A stretch of DNA of 64,000 bases from Chamaecyparis obtusa (GCA_027943335.1 BSBK01000970.1:2745501-2809500); one strand, 5' to 3'. Shown: positions 1 to 11,010, counted from the first letter of the stretch. The notes: generated from the sequence alone by a model not told the origin. A program made the numbers and translations.

Positions 1-2696
1 GTGCAGGGGAAGAGCTGCTTATTGATTACAATTTGAACCGCATAGATACAAACGAGGCTACTATCATGGGGGTGGTACATACTATTAAACCAACTTCTAA
101 TCAATGACTCCAACATACCATTTAGTTATTAAATTTTTGGCTAACATTTTTATACTTGATCTTTGACACAGGGGCACAATATGGAGCAACCGCCCGAAGG
201 TGATGGTGACGATATTCCTAGCTCATCTACACATGAGCAGGTAAAACTCATTGTAATTGTGCAAACTAGATAGAAGCAAAATGTTATTTTTTTAATGTTA
301 TTTTCTTCATTGTTTTGGAGTAATTTTGATAATACTAATACTATTGTTGTCACAGAGGGCCGATGGTCGGAGAGAGGGAAAGCAACCTGCAGTCCCTCAG
401 GAGTCCCCCCTTATGGACCCTTTTTTTATTGATTTAGCAGAGACCGATGACCCGATCGGTTCCATTAAAAAGCTGCTAAAGAAAATTGGGAAAGAACTTC
501 TACGTTTGGTATCCATACATCCTCAGACTCAGGAAATAAAAGACAGGGCAGCTGAGTTGTTGCGCACTTCTGAAAACTTTAAAGTAAGTATTAATGAAAT
601 TTTTAATTATTACAAGAGTTCAATAATGGTTTTTATGTTATGCTCTTTTATGACATTAATTAAAATATGGATGCATTGTCTTTACAAAGTTATTTGCGTA
701 ATTTTGAACCCCATTCCCATGATGAGGCCGGTACTGCAAGTGGTTCAGGTAGATCACATGTTCCATTCCCCACTTGTGTTTTCCACTGAATATATATAGG
801 AATGATCATAATCATTGACAATACATGCTCGAACAATCTTTTTTTTTATGCTCTAACAATCTTGTCCATGCTAGTCCACGCGTTCTATATTTATGCATGC
901 TCTAACAATTTTATTCTTCAGCTCCTTTCCATGATGATATGACAAAGCCGCCTCCATCCAGGATAGCCACAAATGTCTTGCCGACTGCCATGTCAACAAC
1001 ACACAGCCTAAATGCACCAACTGTTGCACCATCTACTGGTACACAAATCCCTCTTTTTCTCTCTTTTGTTATGTGTTTAAGTGTTATGTGTTTACGATGT
1101 AGATCCCTTGATTGTGTTTGTGCCATGGGTGCTCTGCACCAATTTATTTCCCTTGAAGTATTATTTCTTGGAGGCATTTGATAATGGTTTTCATTTTTTG
1201 CAATAGGAGATGCAACAAGTCCCAATGCAACATCATTTCCTGGATGTTCCCGTGTTCCTAGTACGGGAACGGTGAAGGATTGCGTATTGATCATCAGCGA
1301 CGATGAAGGCATTCCCTTAAAAGTAGCCAAAGTTCCAGGTACTTTAAAGTTATTATTATTCTATAGTGATATAATAGTAATTTAGTTTTTGATCACTCTT
1401 CATCGACTAATGATCCCATGATTATTTTGTAGGGAATGATATTTTTTGGCGAAAACTTGGTGACGAGTGTTTGCGGATATTCGGGCCCACCCTACGTACA
1501 TGGTGGAACATCATATCCTAACTAAAACCCCAAACCACTATTTTGATTTCATATCATTGCTAGAATAGTTTTCCTTTTCATCAATTTTTTGAACTATATT
1601 AAACGTAGCTTCTCTTCATTTATGAGTCTAACATGTTTTTTTTTACTTAAAAGGTGGAATAACCAAGATAAAAAGTTGAAGGATGATCTTGTACATAGTA
1701 TGACCCAGCTTTTTGGACCTCGTGCATTCGAGAGAAACAAGCTCCTTGAAAGAGCTGGTTTATGTTTGAAGTAGATTAGGGACCAGTACAAAAAATATTT
1801 AGAGGTTAACCCAAGGCACGAGCGTCCGCCCTGTGTTCTTGAGGCTGAGTGGCAGGCTTTGATTTTGGATGGAAAGTATAAATCCGACATGAAAAAAAAA
1901 ATTACGCCAGTAGAGAGTAGAGCAAGGTATGTGATACTTTTGAGAATGTAATTATGTACTAATTAACCTCTAAATTTTTCCTGTACTGGTCTCTAACATA
2001 TTTCAAACTTTTCATAGATTGCCTGACACATCAAAGGCAACAAAGGCAAGATTAGAAAAGCACGGGACACACAAGCTCGGCTCTGGTGGTTTTTCCAAAC
2101 TTCAAGCACGAGTTGTAAGTATTAGTAAATGAAAACTTGTATCAATTTTTTTATATATTGCAAGGAAATTTTTTTGATCAAACAATGCAAGTAAAATTCA
2201 CCATACCAAGCAAAAATGTAGGGGTCAGAGTTCAATAGATGCCTCACAGAAGAGGACAAGAGAATTGGCTTCCAACAAGGCTATAGAGCCGTGTCTGAAC
2301 GGCTACGAGCTGAAATCAGTGTGCAAGGTTCAAATAATGATGCATCTGAGCCACAGGTAAATAAGCTAAATGAAATTTATTTCAAATTGAATACTTTACC
2401 AATTAGTCTATTTGATGTTAAGTTCTAATATAAAGTGAGTATATCTGTTTTAAGAAAGCAATGATAACAATGTGTAGGATATTGGAATGCAGCCTGACAA
2501 TCCTTCTACACAATCTATGCATAATGAAGGTTCGCATGATGTGCATCCTAGTGGTGGAGGTATACATTTGCTATTAAAATTTTTATATGTAATTACAATT
2601 GGTGTTTGGATTAATGTAACATTTTGTATAGCAACTGTAGAGGATCGAGGGGTCGGTGCTCATGAGCATGTTGAGGTTGAGTCTAGACAAAATGAT

Positions 2697-3079
2697 TGTT
2701 AGAGTAATCATACTTTATGCTTATTAATTAAATCACTTTGGTTTAATTAATTAAGTCATTTATTACTCTATTTACTTAAGCTATCTTTTAGGTGCATTAT
2801 AATTAATATATTTATTAATTATAATGTGCAACCTAGCTTTATTTTTTGCTTTATAGCTTTAGGGTTTTATTGTTCACCTATATGGTTGAACCCTTTGTAC
2901 ATTCTTTTTAGAGAATTCACTTATTGGATCATAATAGAGATTGCTCTTTGCATGTCCATAAGATGTCTCTGGCTTTTTGGCCTCCATGATTTTTCTTGCT
3001 TCTGTGCTTTGCTTCTTCCATGTGACAGGGTTATGCATGCAGGTGTTCTTGGGAGATTAGTATTTCACCTAATCTAACA
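2697..3079 (+). repeat. 5' LTR of the 2697-5750 element
   Basis: The 383-bp repeat starts TGTTAGAG and ends CTAACA. Its last third matches the 3' LTR clearly (CTCTGGC-TTTTGGCC, TTCTTGCTTC, GCATGCAGGTGTTCTTGGGA), but the first half is strongly diverged and longer by about 50 bp. Confidence 0.85.
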
Positions 3080-3092
3080 TGGTATCAGAGCC
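3080..3092 (+). other. Primer-binding site, initiator-Met tRNA type
   Basis: TGGTATCAGAGCC directly follows the LTR end CTAACA. This is the standard primer site of many plant copia-type elements. Confidence 0.9.
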
Positions 3093-5410
3093 ATCTTGCT
3101 GCTCGCTGTTCGTGTTTTGTTGAAGTGTTTCAGAAGCAGGAGGTTTTCAAGGGTTTTAGAAGTTTTTTTTGTGGATCTGGGGGGGAGCCGAAATTTGGCT
3201 CACCTTGGGAAAAAACGGACACCACCATTGTGTCCGGAAGGCCCAAGAACCCCTAAATCCATATAAAACTTGTCCATTTTGGACACAGTGGCATCTGAGG
3301 CAAATTTTTTTTGAAAAAATATATATATTTATTTTGGCCGCCGAGCGGCCACCCAGGCACCGCCCGGCGGCCACCCAGGCGCCACCCACCCCCGGCCACC
3401 GCCCACCGCCAGCCCTTGATAGCGGCCACCGCCTAGTCCGCCGCCCTCAGCGGCGCTGACAGCACCGCCCAGTCTGCGGCCCGCCGCCCGCCGAGATCGC
3501 CGCCCTCTGGCCACTCCGCTGGCCCCCACCGCCCAGCTCCGCCAGCCCGCGGTCACATGGGCGACCGGACCCAAGCCCTTGGTGCTTTTTGAGCCGTGAC
3601 GGCCATTTGGCCGTCAACTTTAGGCTCGCTAATTGCTGATGTTGGCAATTTTTTTTGCATGGCTTAATTCCAAAGTCCAGCTGTGCAGCCTCGGCCTCCA
3701 GGGCCATATCTTCTTCATCTGCAAGCATATTTGGGAGTTTTTTATATCATCGGAAAGCTCTTTCCGAGACGAACGCAATTATGGAGGTTTCTTTTCGAGT
3801 TTTTTGCCTCGTTTTTCATACCATGCCTTCGAAGGCAGGACTACTTTTTTGCCTTCCTGGAGCACCTGATGCTTTTTTTGGCATAACTTGCTCATACGGA
3901 GGAGTTAGTGGGCGAACGAGACATCATCGGAAAGATGATTCCGAGACGGTCGTTTTATACGAAGAGATTTTTTCCAGATTCTTCTTCCATTTTTCGCACC
4001 AGGCTGTTGAATTCAGAGGTTTTCTTTTTCAGGTGCCTGCCAGAGCACCTGGCACCAGCGCCGCCTCCCGGCCTCGCTCCGGCCCGCCCAGCCGCCGCCC
4101 GGCCCGTTTCAGCCCCCGCGGGCTCCTACGCAGCAGCGCGGTCATATGACCGACCAGGGGCTGCGGCCCAGCCCCCGGAGCGCGCCATGCGCCCGGGGGC
4201 CTATTTTTTTTAGCCCCTGGGGCTCTTTTTTTGCCTTTTTGGGGGTACTTGGGCCTTTTTCGCTCTACAAGGAGCATACGGGGGTCTTTTTCTGACTTCT
4301 TTATATCGCCGGAAAGCTCTTTCCGAGATCTTTCTGATTATGGAGGTTAGAGTTTTTGGATCTACTGTTTTGACAGTGTTTTTTTCTGTCAAAGGTGATG
4401 TTTACTTTTTGCCTTCCGGGAGTCATATCTGGCTCATCCGGACTCCTTTTTCGGCAAACGAGATATCGTCGGAAAGCTGATTCTGTGTACTATTCAGTGG
4501 CAGAGGTATTTCTTCCAGATTCTGCTCCAAGTTTTCACTCCTCCGAGTTATGCAGTTTATGCCCTCTGGTGGTGTGCTTGGTTCTACAGGTCCGGGGATC
4601 TCTCCTTCTGGTTTCTTAGTGCACTCTTCTTTCTGACTTCTGAGCTTGCATGCTCTTTCTGATGTATCTTTGTTCTGTAAACGCACTGAGAGAAAGTGCC
4701 CTCTTCTGCATTTCTGGGATCTTTTTCACCTGGTTCAGTTTTAGTATTCGCACTCAGTTATAAAGTGCCATGGGGGGATTCTGATGCATTTGCCACTATA
4801 GGCGCATCCACTCTTGTCAAGTGAGCGTACCTTCCACGACATTAGCCCATGTAGACTGTGTCTATGACACCGCCCTTTATCCTGTGTGTGTGCTTCTGTT
4901 GCACTGTTGGTGTTCCTGGTTCTTCTTCTGCAGCTGTTTCTGGTACTGCATTTCAGTGTTCTTGTCACCTCTCCCAGTTCAGCATTATGGGGGGGTTCAC
5001 CTGTTGGTTCTATTGCTTCCTTGGTTCGGTTGAGTGATCTACGTATTCAGTTTTTGTTCCTATGTACTAGGCGGATGCAGTGGCTAGGCACCTATGCATT
5101 TCGGTGAGATGGATCATCTACTATATAGACACTCATTCATTCCTTTTTTGGAGGTCACCTCTTCGATTGATCAGCTCTTCAGACACTTGTCTTCTCTACC
5201 TGGTCATGCACTTCAGTGGGGGTTCCAGCAGTATCTTCTGACAGAGTTTTCAGACATGCTTCAGAGGAGTTTCTTGCTCTCTTCTTGTTCCTTTCTCTGG
5301 GACATCTTTTGCTTTATGTTTTGGGTACCTGATCAGGCCTAGTTGCCGGGACCCATCTTTCCTGCTTTCTGCAGTAGTTTAGCTTTTTTTGCTTCTCCCT
5401 AAGTTACACT
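3093..5410 (+). other. Non-coding interior of the LTR element, with a GC-rich block and a repeated small hairpin
   Basis: No retroviral protein motif was found. Positions about 3330-3600 and 4030-4200 are very GC-rich (GCCGCC/CCGCCC runs), unlike the AT-rich surroundings. The motif ATCATCGGAAAGCTCTTTCC or a close variant appears at about 3747, 3922, 4305 and 4461, each with a GGAAAG/CTTTCC stem and followed by GAGA. The rest is T-rich, pyrimidine-loaded sequence. Confidence 0.7.
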
Positions 5411-5420
5411 TAAGGGGGGG
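5411..5420 (+). other. Polypurine tract
   Basis: TAAGGGGGGG sits immediately before the 3' LTR start TGTTAGAG, the expected place for plus-strand priming. Confidence 0.8.
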
Positions 5421-5750
5421 TGTTAGAGTAGTCTTATGTTAGCTAATAATTAAATCATTTAATTATTAGTTTATCATACTCTAGGCTTAAGTTTCACTTA
5501 GGCGCTTTATAATTCTTTAGGGTTTTAGCCTTTAGGGTTTCATGTTTCCTTTTATAAGGATTCAGTTCTTTCATTTCAATAAGGAGATTGTATTGTAATT
5601 TTATTTGGTTAATAGAAGCTTTTTTCTATCACAATGATTTTCCTGTCTCTGGCCTTTTGGCCGCCATAGCTTTCTGTCTTTTTGCTTCTTCTTTGTGACA
5701 GTCTTGCATGCAGGTGTTCTTGGGATGATTTGCGTTTGTCAAATCTAACA
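5421..5750 (+). repeat. 3' LTR of the 2697-5750 element
   Basis: The 330-bp repeat runs from TGTTAGAGTAG to CAAATCTAACA. It contains TTTTATAAGG (5554-5563), a possible TATA-like promoter element, and CAATAAGG downstream. It is followed by the target duplication ATGAT. Confidence 0.85.
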
Positions 5751-6015
5751 ATGATGTGGCCAGATCAGGTAATTAAAGAGCGCCACAGTTATGTTCTTTA
5801 AAATAATTAAATACTTGTAACAATTATAATTAAATATTTTAAATTTAACTCTTTTATTTGTTATTGTAGAGGACCCCCCTTTGCAGCAGCATAGGAATTT
5901 GAGATCATCAAGAACAGAGAACAAAACAACTGATGAGGGGGGTATTGATGATAACACTGATGCTCCTCTTAGAGCTTACATAGAAAAAAAAATTAGAAAG
6001 AGAAAAAAGAAATGA

Positions 6016-6227
6016 TTGTCATCTAAATACCTTAATTGATAATGACTGAATTTTATGTCTCAATGAATTTAATTATGTGCTAATGAATGTTCATGAATTA
6101 TGTGTTTATTTTCATATTGATGAATGTTGCGTGTTAACGAATCTAATGTGTTAATGAATGTTATCATGTGATATTGATTGAATGTTACATTTTATTAATA
6201 ATTGAAAGAATGAATGAATGTTAGATG
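6016..6227. other. AT-rich spacer, nothing recognised
   Basis: This is the 3' flank of the transposase-like gene. It is rich in TTAATGAATGTT-type short repeats (6060-6215) and has no frame or element end. Confidence 0.5.
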
Positions 6228-6610
6228 TTAACGGGGAATGTAGAGTGATGTTAGGGGGAGGGCGGTGGGGCCAAATGAGCTTCCACCTTCACGTGGTTGG
6301 CCCTGTTTAGTAGAGAATATTAAACTATATTTTCGAAACAAAGTGAAGCTTAATAAGATACTAAATGAGTCAAAATGGTTATCAAGGTCCTCTATCCATA
6401 AGATACTTGTAGTCAAAATGGTTATTAATAAGATACTTGTAGTCAAAATGGTTATCTAGGTCCTCTATCCATTCCATAAGTTCTTCACCATTCAAACTTC
6501 CTCCATAACAAGGAATGTGCTCTAGGTTAGTCATGAAGCCTAGCATGGACTCTCTATCAGATAGAGCCACTATTTCAGAGCCTTTTCTGTGCATTTCCTT
6601 CAAGCACTGT
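6228..6610 (-). pseudogene. Ty3/gypsy-type gag fragment with a short internal duplication
   Basis: Read on the minus strand from 6603, the fragment contains IPCYGGSLNGEELMEWIEDL followed by DNHFDYKYL. This resembles the start of the plant retrotransposon gag domain (pattern YxGSLNxEELxDWIxxLDxYF). At 6399-6455 a 26-bp piece containing AAGATACTTGTAGTCAAAAT is present twice, which repeats NHFDYKYL in the protein. The fragment has no visible protease or RT next to it and no LTR, so it is a scrap of an older element. Confidence 0.6.
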
Positions 6611-7639
6611 ACAGTGTACGGATGTGAAAGGGAGGGCAGACCAGTGTGGAAGTTAGAGTATTTATATCTTATGCTTTGAGAGTTTATTTGGTAGATTCAA
6701 GACACCTTATATCAAAGTTATTCCTTTTTCTTATCTGTTGTTCTGTCAAACCCTCATTTTTTGGGTTATTGCATTCAAATGGCCTTAACTTGCAAATAAA
6801 CCATAGGATATCCTCTGTTCTTTGTAAAATGCAAGTTAAGGGGGTTTATTTTCATATTTTAAAAGCTTTGGAACAGGATACTACGCCAGAGAATTTCGAG
6901 AGCAAGCCCTAGGTCAAGAATCTCAATGTTCTTGACTAGGAGTTGATGGATTATGCAAGATCAGAGGGTAGCAGCAAGTAAAGGACCTCAAACCTTGTTG
7001 AATCTAGATCTTTAGAGCATGGTGGACATCTTCAAACTCTGATCTTGGTTTCATGCACCCATTTTCAATGCCTTGTTTTGGAACCCACACCCAAAGGCAT
7101 GCATTAGGTCTGCGGACTCAATAAGGACATTGATATGCTGGAGTGGAGTCAGGGTCTGGGAGTTGGAGGATTGTTAGAACATCAAAAAGGGTACTCAAAA
7201 AACATATAAGTTCATAAGGTCCTTTGTCAAATTGAAGAGTTATTGCTGCAGAACAGGTTTTGGAGACCTACTAGAGTCACTAGGTCTATTTGTGATTTTG
7301 ATGTCTTGGGTTGTTTGGAACACAACCAATGCATGATTCTACATGTTTTAGGGAATCTTAAGAGTTTTCAAATGTTTGATTGGGTTGGCAAAGCCTAGGA
7401 TCAATAAAGTCTCTTTTGGTAGAAAATCAGGGAACTTGTCCCTAAAAGGAAATTTGGTCTTGGTTGGGATTGAGTCAATAAGGTGTTAGAAGTATCTTGA
7501 AACCTTTGAAGTCCCTCTAGTACATAGATTTTAAACTAGTCTGATAGAATCAGAGGCTAAATTGCTTAGGTGTAACATTTTTGTGTCTTGAAGTGGGTTG
7601 GGGCTTAAGACCAAGTTTCTTGCTGACCACTCTACATCA
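6611..7639 (+). repeat. Probable truncated LTR of the TGRTGCAG...TSTRCATCA family
   Basis: The stretch has no convincing coding frame. It ends at 7639 with GACCACTCTACATCA, the same 3' terminus as the solo LTRs at 16038-17847 and 18715-19420. No matching left end (TGRTGCAG) or target duplication was found upstream, so the left part is missing or decayed. Confidence 0.4.
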
Positions 7640-7839
7640 CATTGTCTTGCATGAAATTAGTCATTCTGTATACACTGGTCTAGTGTTGTCAATAGACCCA
7701 AATAGTTCAAAGATACTCGAACCAATCAGATGTTTTATGGGGTGCATTTTTGTGTTAGGTAGAAAGGATTCTTCATACAGGTGAAAGTCTCGAACCTTTC
7801 CCCACTCCCAAAAAAATATCACTTGTACTGTTATGAGCA

Positions 7840-8345
7840 GTCATGAGGACTAGACAGATACATTATAATATATGTAATTGCCACTTGAATGTATTTCTAT
7901 TCAACCACATTTATGGGCCCATTTGGACCACGGCACACAGTAGCATCTACAGAGAAGAATATCCCAGGTGTAACAAGCTCTAAGAATATACCAATAGTTC
8001 TAAGAAGTTCCCTAGCACACAGTAGCATCTACAGAGAAGAATATACAACATGAGGGCAATCAATGTAAAGACAACATGATAATGTACACTCATTGTATGT
8101 GTACATTATCATGTTGTCTTTACAGTGACTGTCCTCATTCAAGTGGCAATTACACAAGGGACAGTCACTGTGAGATGTCCTCATTTGTGACAAGGACAAT
8201 CACACATGAGGACATCTCACAGTCACTGTCCCTTGTGTAATTTCCACTTGAATGTATTGTTATTCAACCACATTTATGGGCCCGTTTGGACCACGACACA
8301 GAGTAGCATCTACAGAGAAGAAGTTTGGTATGCAATGGTCTTGAA
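7840..8345. repeat. Left outlier of the hairpin-repeat family
   Basis: Pieces of the 151-bp repeat family seen downstream occur in both orientations. One hairpin is centred near 8093 (stems TGTAAAGACAACATGATAAT and its complement), another spans about 8137-8258 (stems GGGACAGTCACTGTGAGATG and complement around a TTGTGACAAGG loop). Two direct copies of a block beginning GGGCCCATTTGGACCACG (7917) and GGGCCCGTTTGGACCACG (8279) follow the repeat fragment TTCAACCACATTTAT. Those GGGCCC ends look like PIF/Harbinger terminal repeats. Confidence 0.7.
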
Positions 8346-8647
8346 ACGTCCTGAGAAATTCTTGGTATGCATTTGTGTGGTGCAAAAGCTTCGTTGAAAG
8401 AGAAAAAGAAGAAAAGAATAGAAATGATTTTTTTTCTTTTTATGTCATATACTGTAACCAGCTACTTATAACTTGCAAAAATTATTATAACCATTTGAAA
8501 TTGAAACTTAGTTTAATGTGAAACTGAGAACTGCTTTATTAGAGCTTTTTGTGATTTAGATTCAGACATCAAGAACATTGTTTGCCTAATATTGTGATTA
8601 ATGTTTATTTATTAATATCTCATACTGACAAACAATTGATAATTGTA

Positions 8648-9070
8648 GGGAAAACATCATTGGGGGTCTTTGAGGATCCACCAGAAGCCAAGGAGAAAAT
8701 GTATTCAAATGCTAAAGATGGTGTAACAGTCCTTACAGCTGTTGAACCTTGCTATGTAGATCATCTCCGATTCTCCAAGTTCAACAGTACTGTGGTATTC
8801 CTTTGGATACTTCTAATGGTAAATTTCAGACATCAAGTTCTTTTCGTATGAAACTACTACATTTGTAATCTGTAGTTTTAAACTTTTAGTTTATAAATGT
8901 TCATCAGCTTTAGTTCGTATGCTGCCATTTCAAGTATGATTAATGAAGTTACCTTTATCACAGGATGAAAGTGAGCAGTCAGCATACTGGTACGGAGCTG
9001 GCAGCATTGATACGGTGACTAGGGCATCGTTTAATGGTGGTATTGTGTTTTCCCGTGTTTAGGGCATCGG
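8648..9070 (+). pseudogene. Captured gene fragment, two exon-like blocks, function not recognised
   Basis: Block one (about 8650-8793) follows an acceptor-like TTGATAATTGTAG and reads GKTSLGVFEDPPEAKEKM then DGVTVLTAVEPCYVDHLRFS, ending before a GT. Block two (about 8965-9035) follows ATCACAG and reads DESEQSAYWYGAGSIDTVTR. Codon use and splice-like borders suggest host-gene exons rather than transposon sequence. No start, stop or further exons could be joined. I do not recognise the parent gene. It lies between hairpin-repeat pieces, as expected of sequence captured by a DNA transposon. Confidence 0.45.
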
Positions 9071-9275
9071 CCTTTTGAAGCATTGCCTTCATCTTTCTTA
9101 AGTCTGAGTTTTAAGTTTGTTTATTTCCATCCTAACTTGCTTTTCCCTCTTCGGTTTTGCAGTACTGTGAAGGTAGTCGCAAGTTAGGGCTGTTTCATTG
9201 CATACCCGAAACAATGAAGACGTTACGGTCCACAAAATGTTTGTGCTTGAAAGATGAACAAATAAAATTAAACTT

Positions 9276-9820
9276 CTAAATAACCAAAGCCACTAACAAT
9301 AAATTCAACATAGATATGTCCTCATTTCTGGGTATTTTAGCTATGTAACAGCTGAATACCAGATTACATAATAATGACAAAAGAAAAATAAACCCAACGT
9401 ACTCAGAAATTGTAGCTGTGATTTCACGAAGGGAATCTCTCTCGGCGCTGTTGAAAATACAAATGACAACGTTTCTCTACATTATCATGTTGTCTTTACA
9501 GTGACTGTCCCTTGTGTAATTGCCACTTGAAGGAGGACAGTCACTGTAAGACAACATGATAATGTACACTTACAGAATGAGGACAGTCACTCTAAAGACA
9601 ACATGATAATGTACACTTATTGTAAGGACAGTCACAAATGAGGACATCTCACAGTGACCGTCCCTTGTGTAATTGCCACTTGAATGTATTGCTATTCAGC
9701 CACATTAATTCTTTTCTTCTTCAACAAATGAGCATAGTCACTCTAAAGACAACATGATAATGTACACTTACTGTGAGTGTACATTATCATGTTGTCTTTA
9801 GAGTGACTATCCTCATTTGT
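9276..9820. repeat. Segment copied at 10608-11010 plus 12587-12737 (first copy)
   Basis: Sequence from CTAAATAACCAAAGCC through ATAAACCCAACGTACTCAG and on into hairpin-repeat units is repeated almost unchanged about 1.33 kb downstream. On the minus strand 9417-9470 could encode NSAERDSLREITATISEYVG, an exon-like scrap. The last part (9719-9822) is a near-perfect hairpin centred at about 9771. Confidence 0.8.
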
Positions 9821-9823
9821 TTG

Positions 9824-10605
9824 AACTAACACATACATGAGTTAGAAGGATTTCTTTCATCCATTCTAAACTATTTTGAATGAGTTTACTTTGATTTTGC
9901 TGTAACATAGAAGGCCTAATATTCATGGGATGACAATAACTAACTTGTATTATGAAGTACTGACATTGCATAGGCATAGTTTTGTGGAAAACAGTGTGAT
10001 CACAGGATAAACTGTGGGAAATTACCTTGAGTTGAATGCTAATGTATAGCAGTGAGTGATCTATCCAAGCAAGGGTGGATTGTTATAATGTGGAACATTG
10101 TATAATGTTTGTGAGATGGTGAATCATCCAATAATTTGGATTTGAAGGGTGTAGAATCAGGTGATTGAGAATGCCCTAGTTAAGAAGGGTTTAGAGCCAA
10201 GAATTGTGGGTTTGGGTGTTGCAGAGCCCTAGAGGCTAATTCCCTTTGGAATTGTTTGTTTCAAAGTGTAAGAAGACACTGTCCAGGGATTAGGAAGTGT
10301 TAGGTGGAATTTATCATATACTTCCTTTGAAATTTGGGTCATTTTTATACATTAAAACTAGAGGTATAGTCATAGAACAGGGTAGGGAAATTCACCAAAA
10401 AGTAATTGAAGATGGGTTTTTGTCAAAGATAGTGGTGGTGACTATCTTGATGGACATGTATATAAAATGTGGAAGCATACAAAAGGCACGCGATTTGTTT
10501 GCGGAAACAACTGAAGCAAGGCACGTGAAAGTCTCAGAATCTTGAATCCAAGTCAGTGAAAGCTTTGAAAACCAAATGCATCCTATTAAGTATTGTGGGG
10601 AAGCA
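9824..10605 (+). repeat. Fragment related to the second half of the 16038-17847 LTR
   Basis: Landmarks in order match 16981-17700: GGCCTAAT-TTCATGG-ATGACA, CAGTGTGATCACA, CTAATTCC-TTTGGAATTG, AGACACTGTCCAGG, CTTCCTTTGAAA and GTCTCAGAATCTTGAA. Both LTR ends are missing. It is sandwiched between the two copies of the duplicated segment. The open frame at 10297-10545 lies in it and has no recognisable domain. Confidence 0.65.
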
Positions 10606-10607
10606 TT

Positions 10608-11010
10608 CTAAATAACCAAAGCCGCTAACAATAAATTCAACACAGATATGTCCTCATTTCTGGGTATTTTAGCTCTCTAACAGCTGAATACCAGATTACA
10701 TAATAATGACAAAAGAAAAATAAACCCAACGTACTCAGAAATTGTAGCTGTGATTTCGCGGAGGGAACCTCTCTCAGCGCTGTTGAAAATACAAATGACA
10801 ATGTTTCTCTACATTATCATGTTGTCTTTACAGTGACTGTCCCTTGTGTAATTGCCACTTGAAGGAGGACAGTCACTGTAAAGACAACATGATAATGTAC
10901 ACTTACAGAATGAGGACAGTCACTCTAAAGACAACATGATAATGTACACTCATTGTAAGGACAGTCACAAATGAGGACATCTCATAGTGACTGTCCCTTG
11001 TGTGATTGCC
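10608..11010. repeat. Second copy of the duplicated segment (part 1)
   Basis: Repeats 9276-9676. It is interrupted after TTGCC (11006-11010) by the solo LTR 11011-12586 and resumes at 12587 with the duplicated TTGCC, then follows the first copy to about 12737. Confidence 0.8.

Larger units (their letters stand above)
2697..5750 (+). mobile_element. LTR retrotransposon without gag-pol (TRIM/LARD-like), target duplication ATGAT
   Basis: The element begins TGTTAGAGTA at 2697 and ends AAATCTAACA at 5750. The 5-bp duplication ATGAT is present at 2692-2696 and 5751-5755. A 5' LTR (2697-3079) is followed at once by TGGTATCAGAGCC, the primer-binding site complementary to initiator-Met tRNA, typical of Ty1/copia-type plant elements. 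A purine tract (TAAGGGGGGG) precedes the 3' LTR (5421-5750). The 2.3-kb interior has no gag, protease, RT or integrase motif on either strand; open frames there are short and follow GC-rich stretches. It therefore cannot move by itself and would need enzymes from a related element. Orientation is the same as the host transposase gene. Confidence 0.88.
171..6015 (+). pseudogene. Transposase_24-like (En/Spm accessory type) plant transposon gene, degenerate, split by an LTR element
   Basis: Successive exon-like blocks with plant splice signals run on the plus strand: about 171-240 (donor CAG/GTAAAA), 356-582, 915-1039, 1207-1340, 1434-1520, 1654-1926, 2020-2116, 2222-2356, 2478-2696 and, beyond the inserted element, 5756-5768 and 5870-6015. 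The central blocks read FGPTLRTWWNIIS, then a charged region (IRDQYKKYLEVNPRHERPP, LEAEWQALI), then KARLEKHGTHKLGSGGFSKL. This layout resembles the plant Transposase_24/Ptta-En/Spm proteins, which are accessory proteins of DNA transposons. The last exon ends in a basic tail (KKIRKRKKK) and a TGA at 6013-6015. A TAG at 1772-1774 lies in frame inside the conserved block, where CAG would give Gln. Exon limits are approximate and one junction near 690 does not keep frame, so it is called a pseudogene. The family is inferred from motif layout; a domesticated host gene is the alternative. Confidence 0.55.

Noticed and set aside
3080..3092. tRNA gene fragment
   Set aside because: The 13-base word lies directly after an LTR end and is the primer-binding site, not a tRNA gene. 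No complete tRNA or rRNA gene was seen anywhere in the window.
3156..4400. Many overlapping open frames on both strands in the GC-rich interior of the first LTR element
   Set aside because: They exist on both strands because GC-rich sequence has few stop codons. Compositions are Pro/Ala/Arg-rich with no domain, and no gag-pol motif is seen.
7581..7784. Small plus-strand frame as a gene
   Set aside because: It crosses the 3' end of an LTR fragment at 7639 and has no domain.
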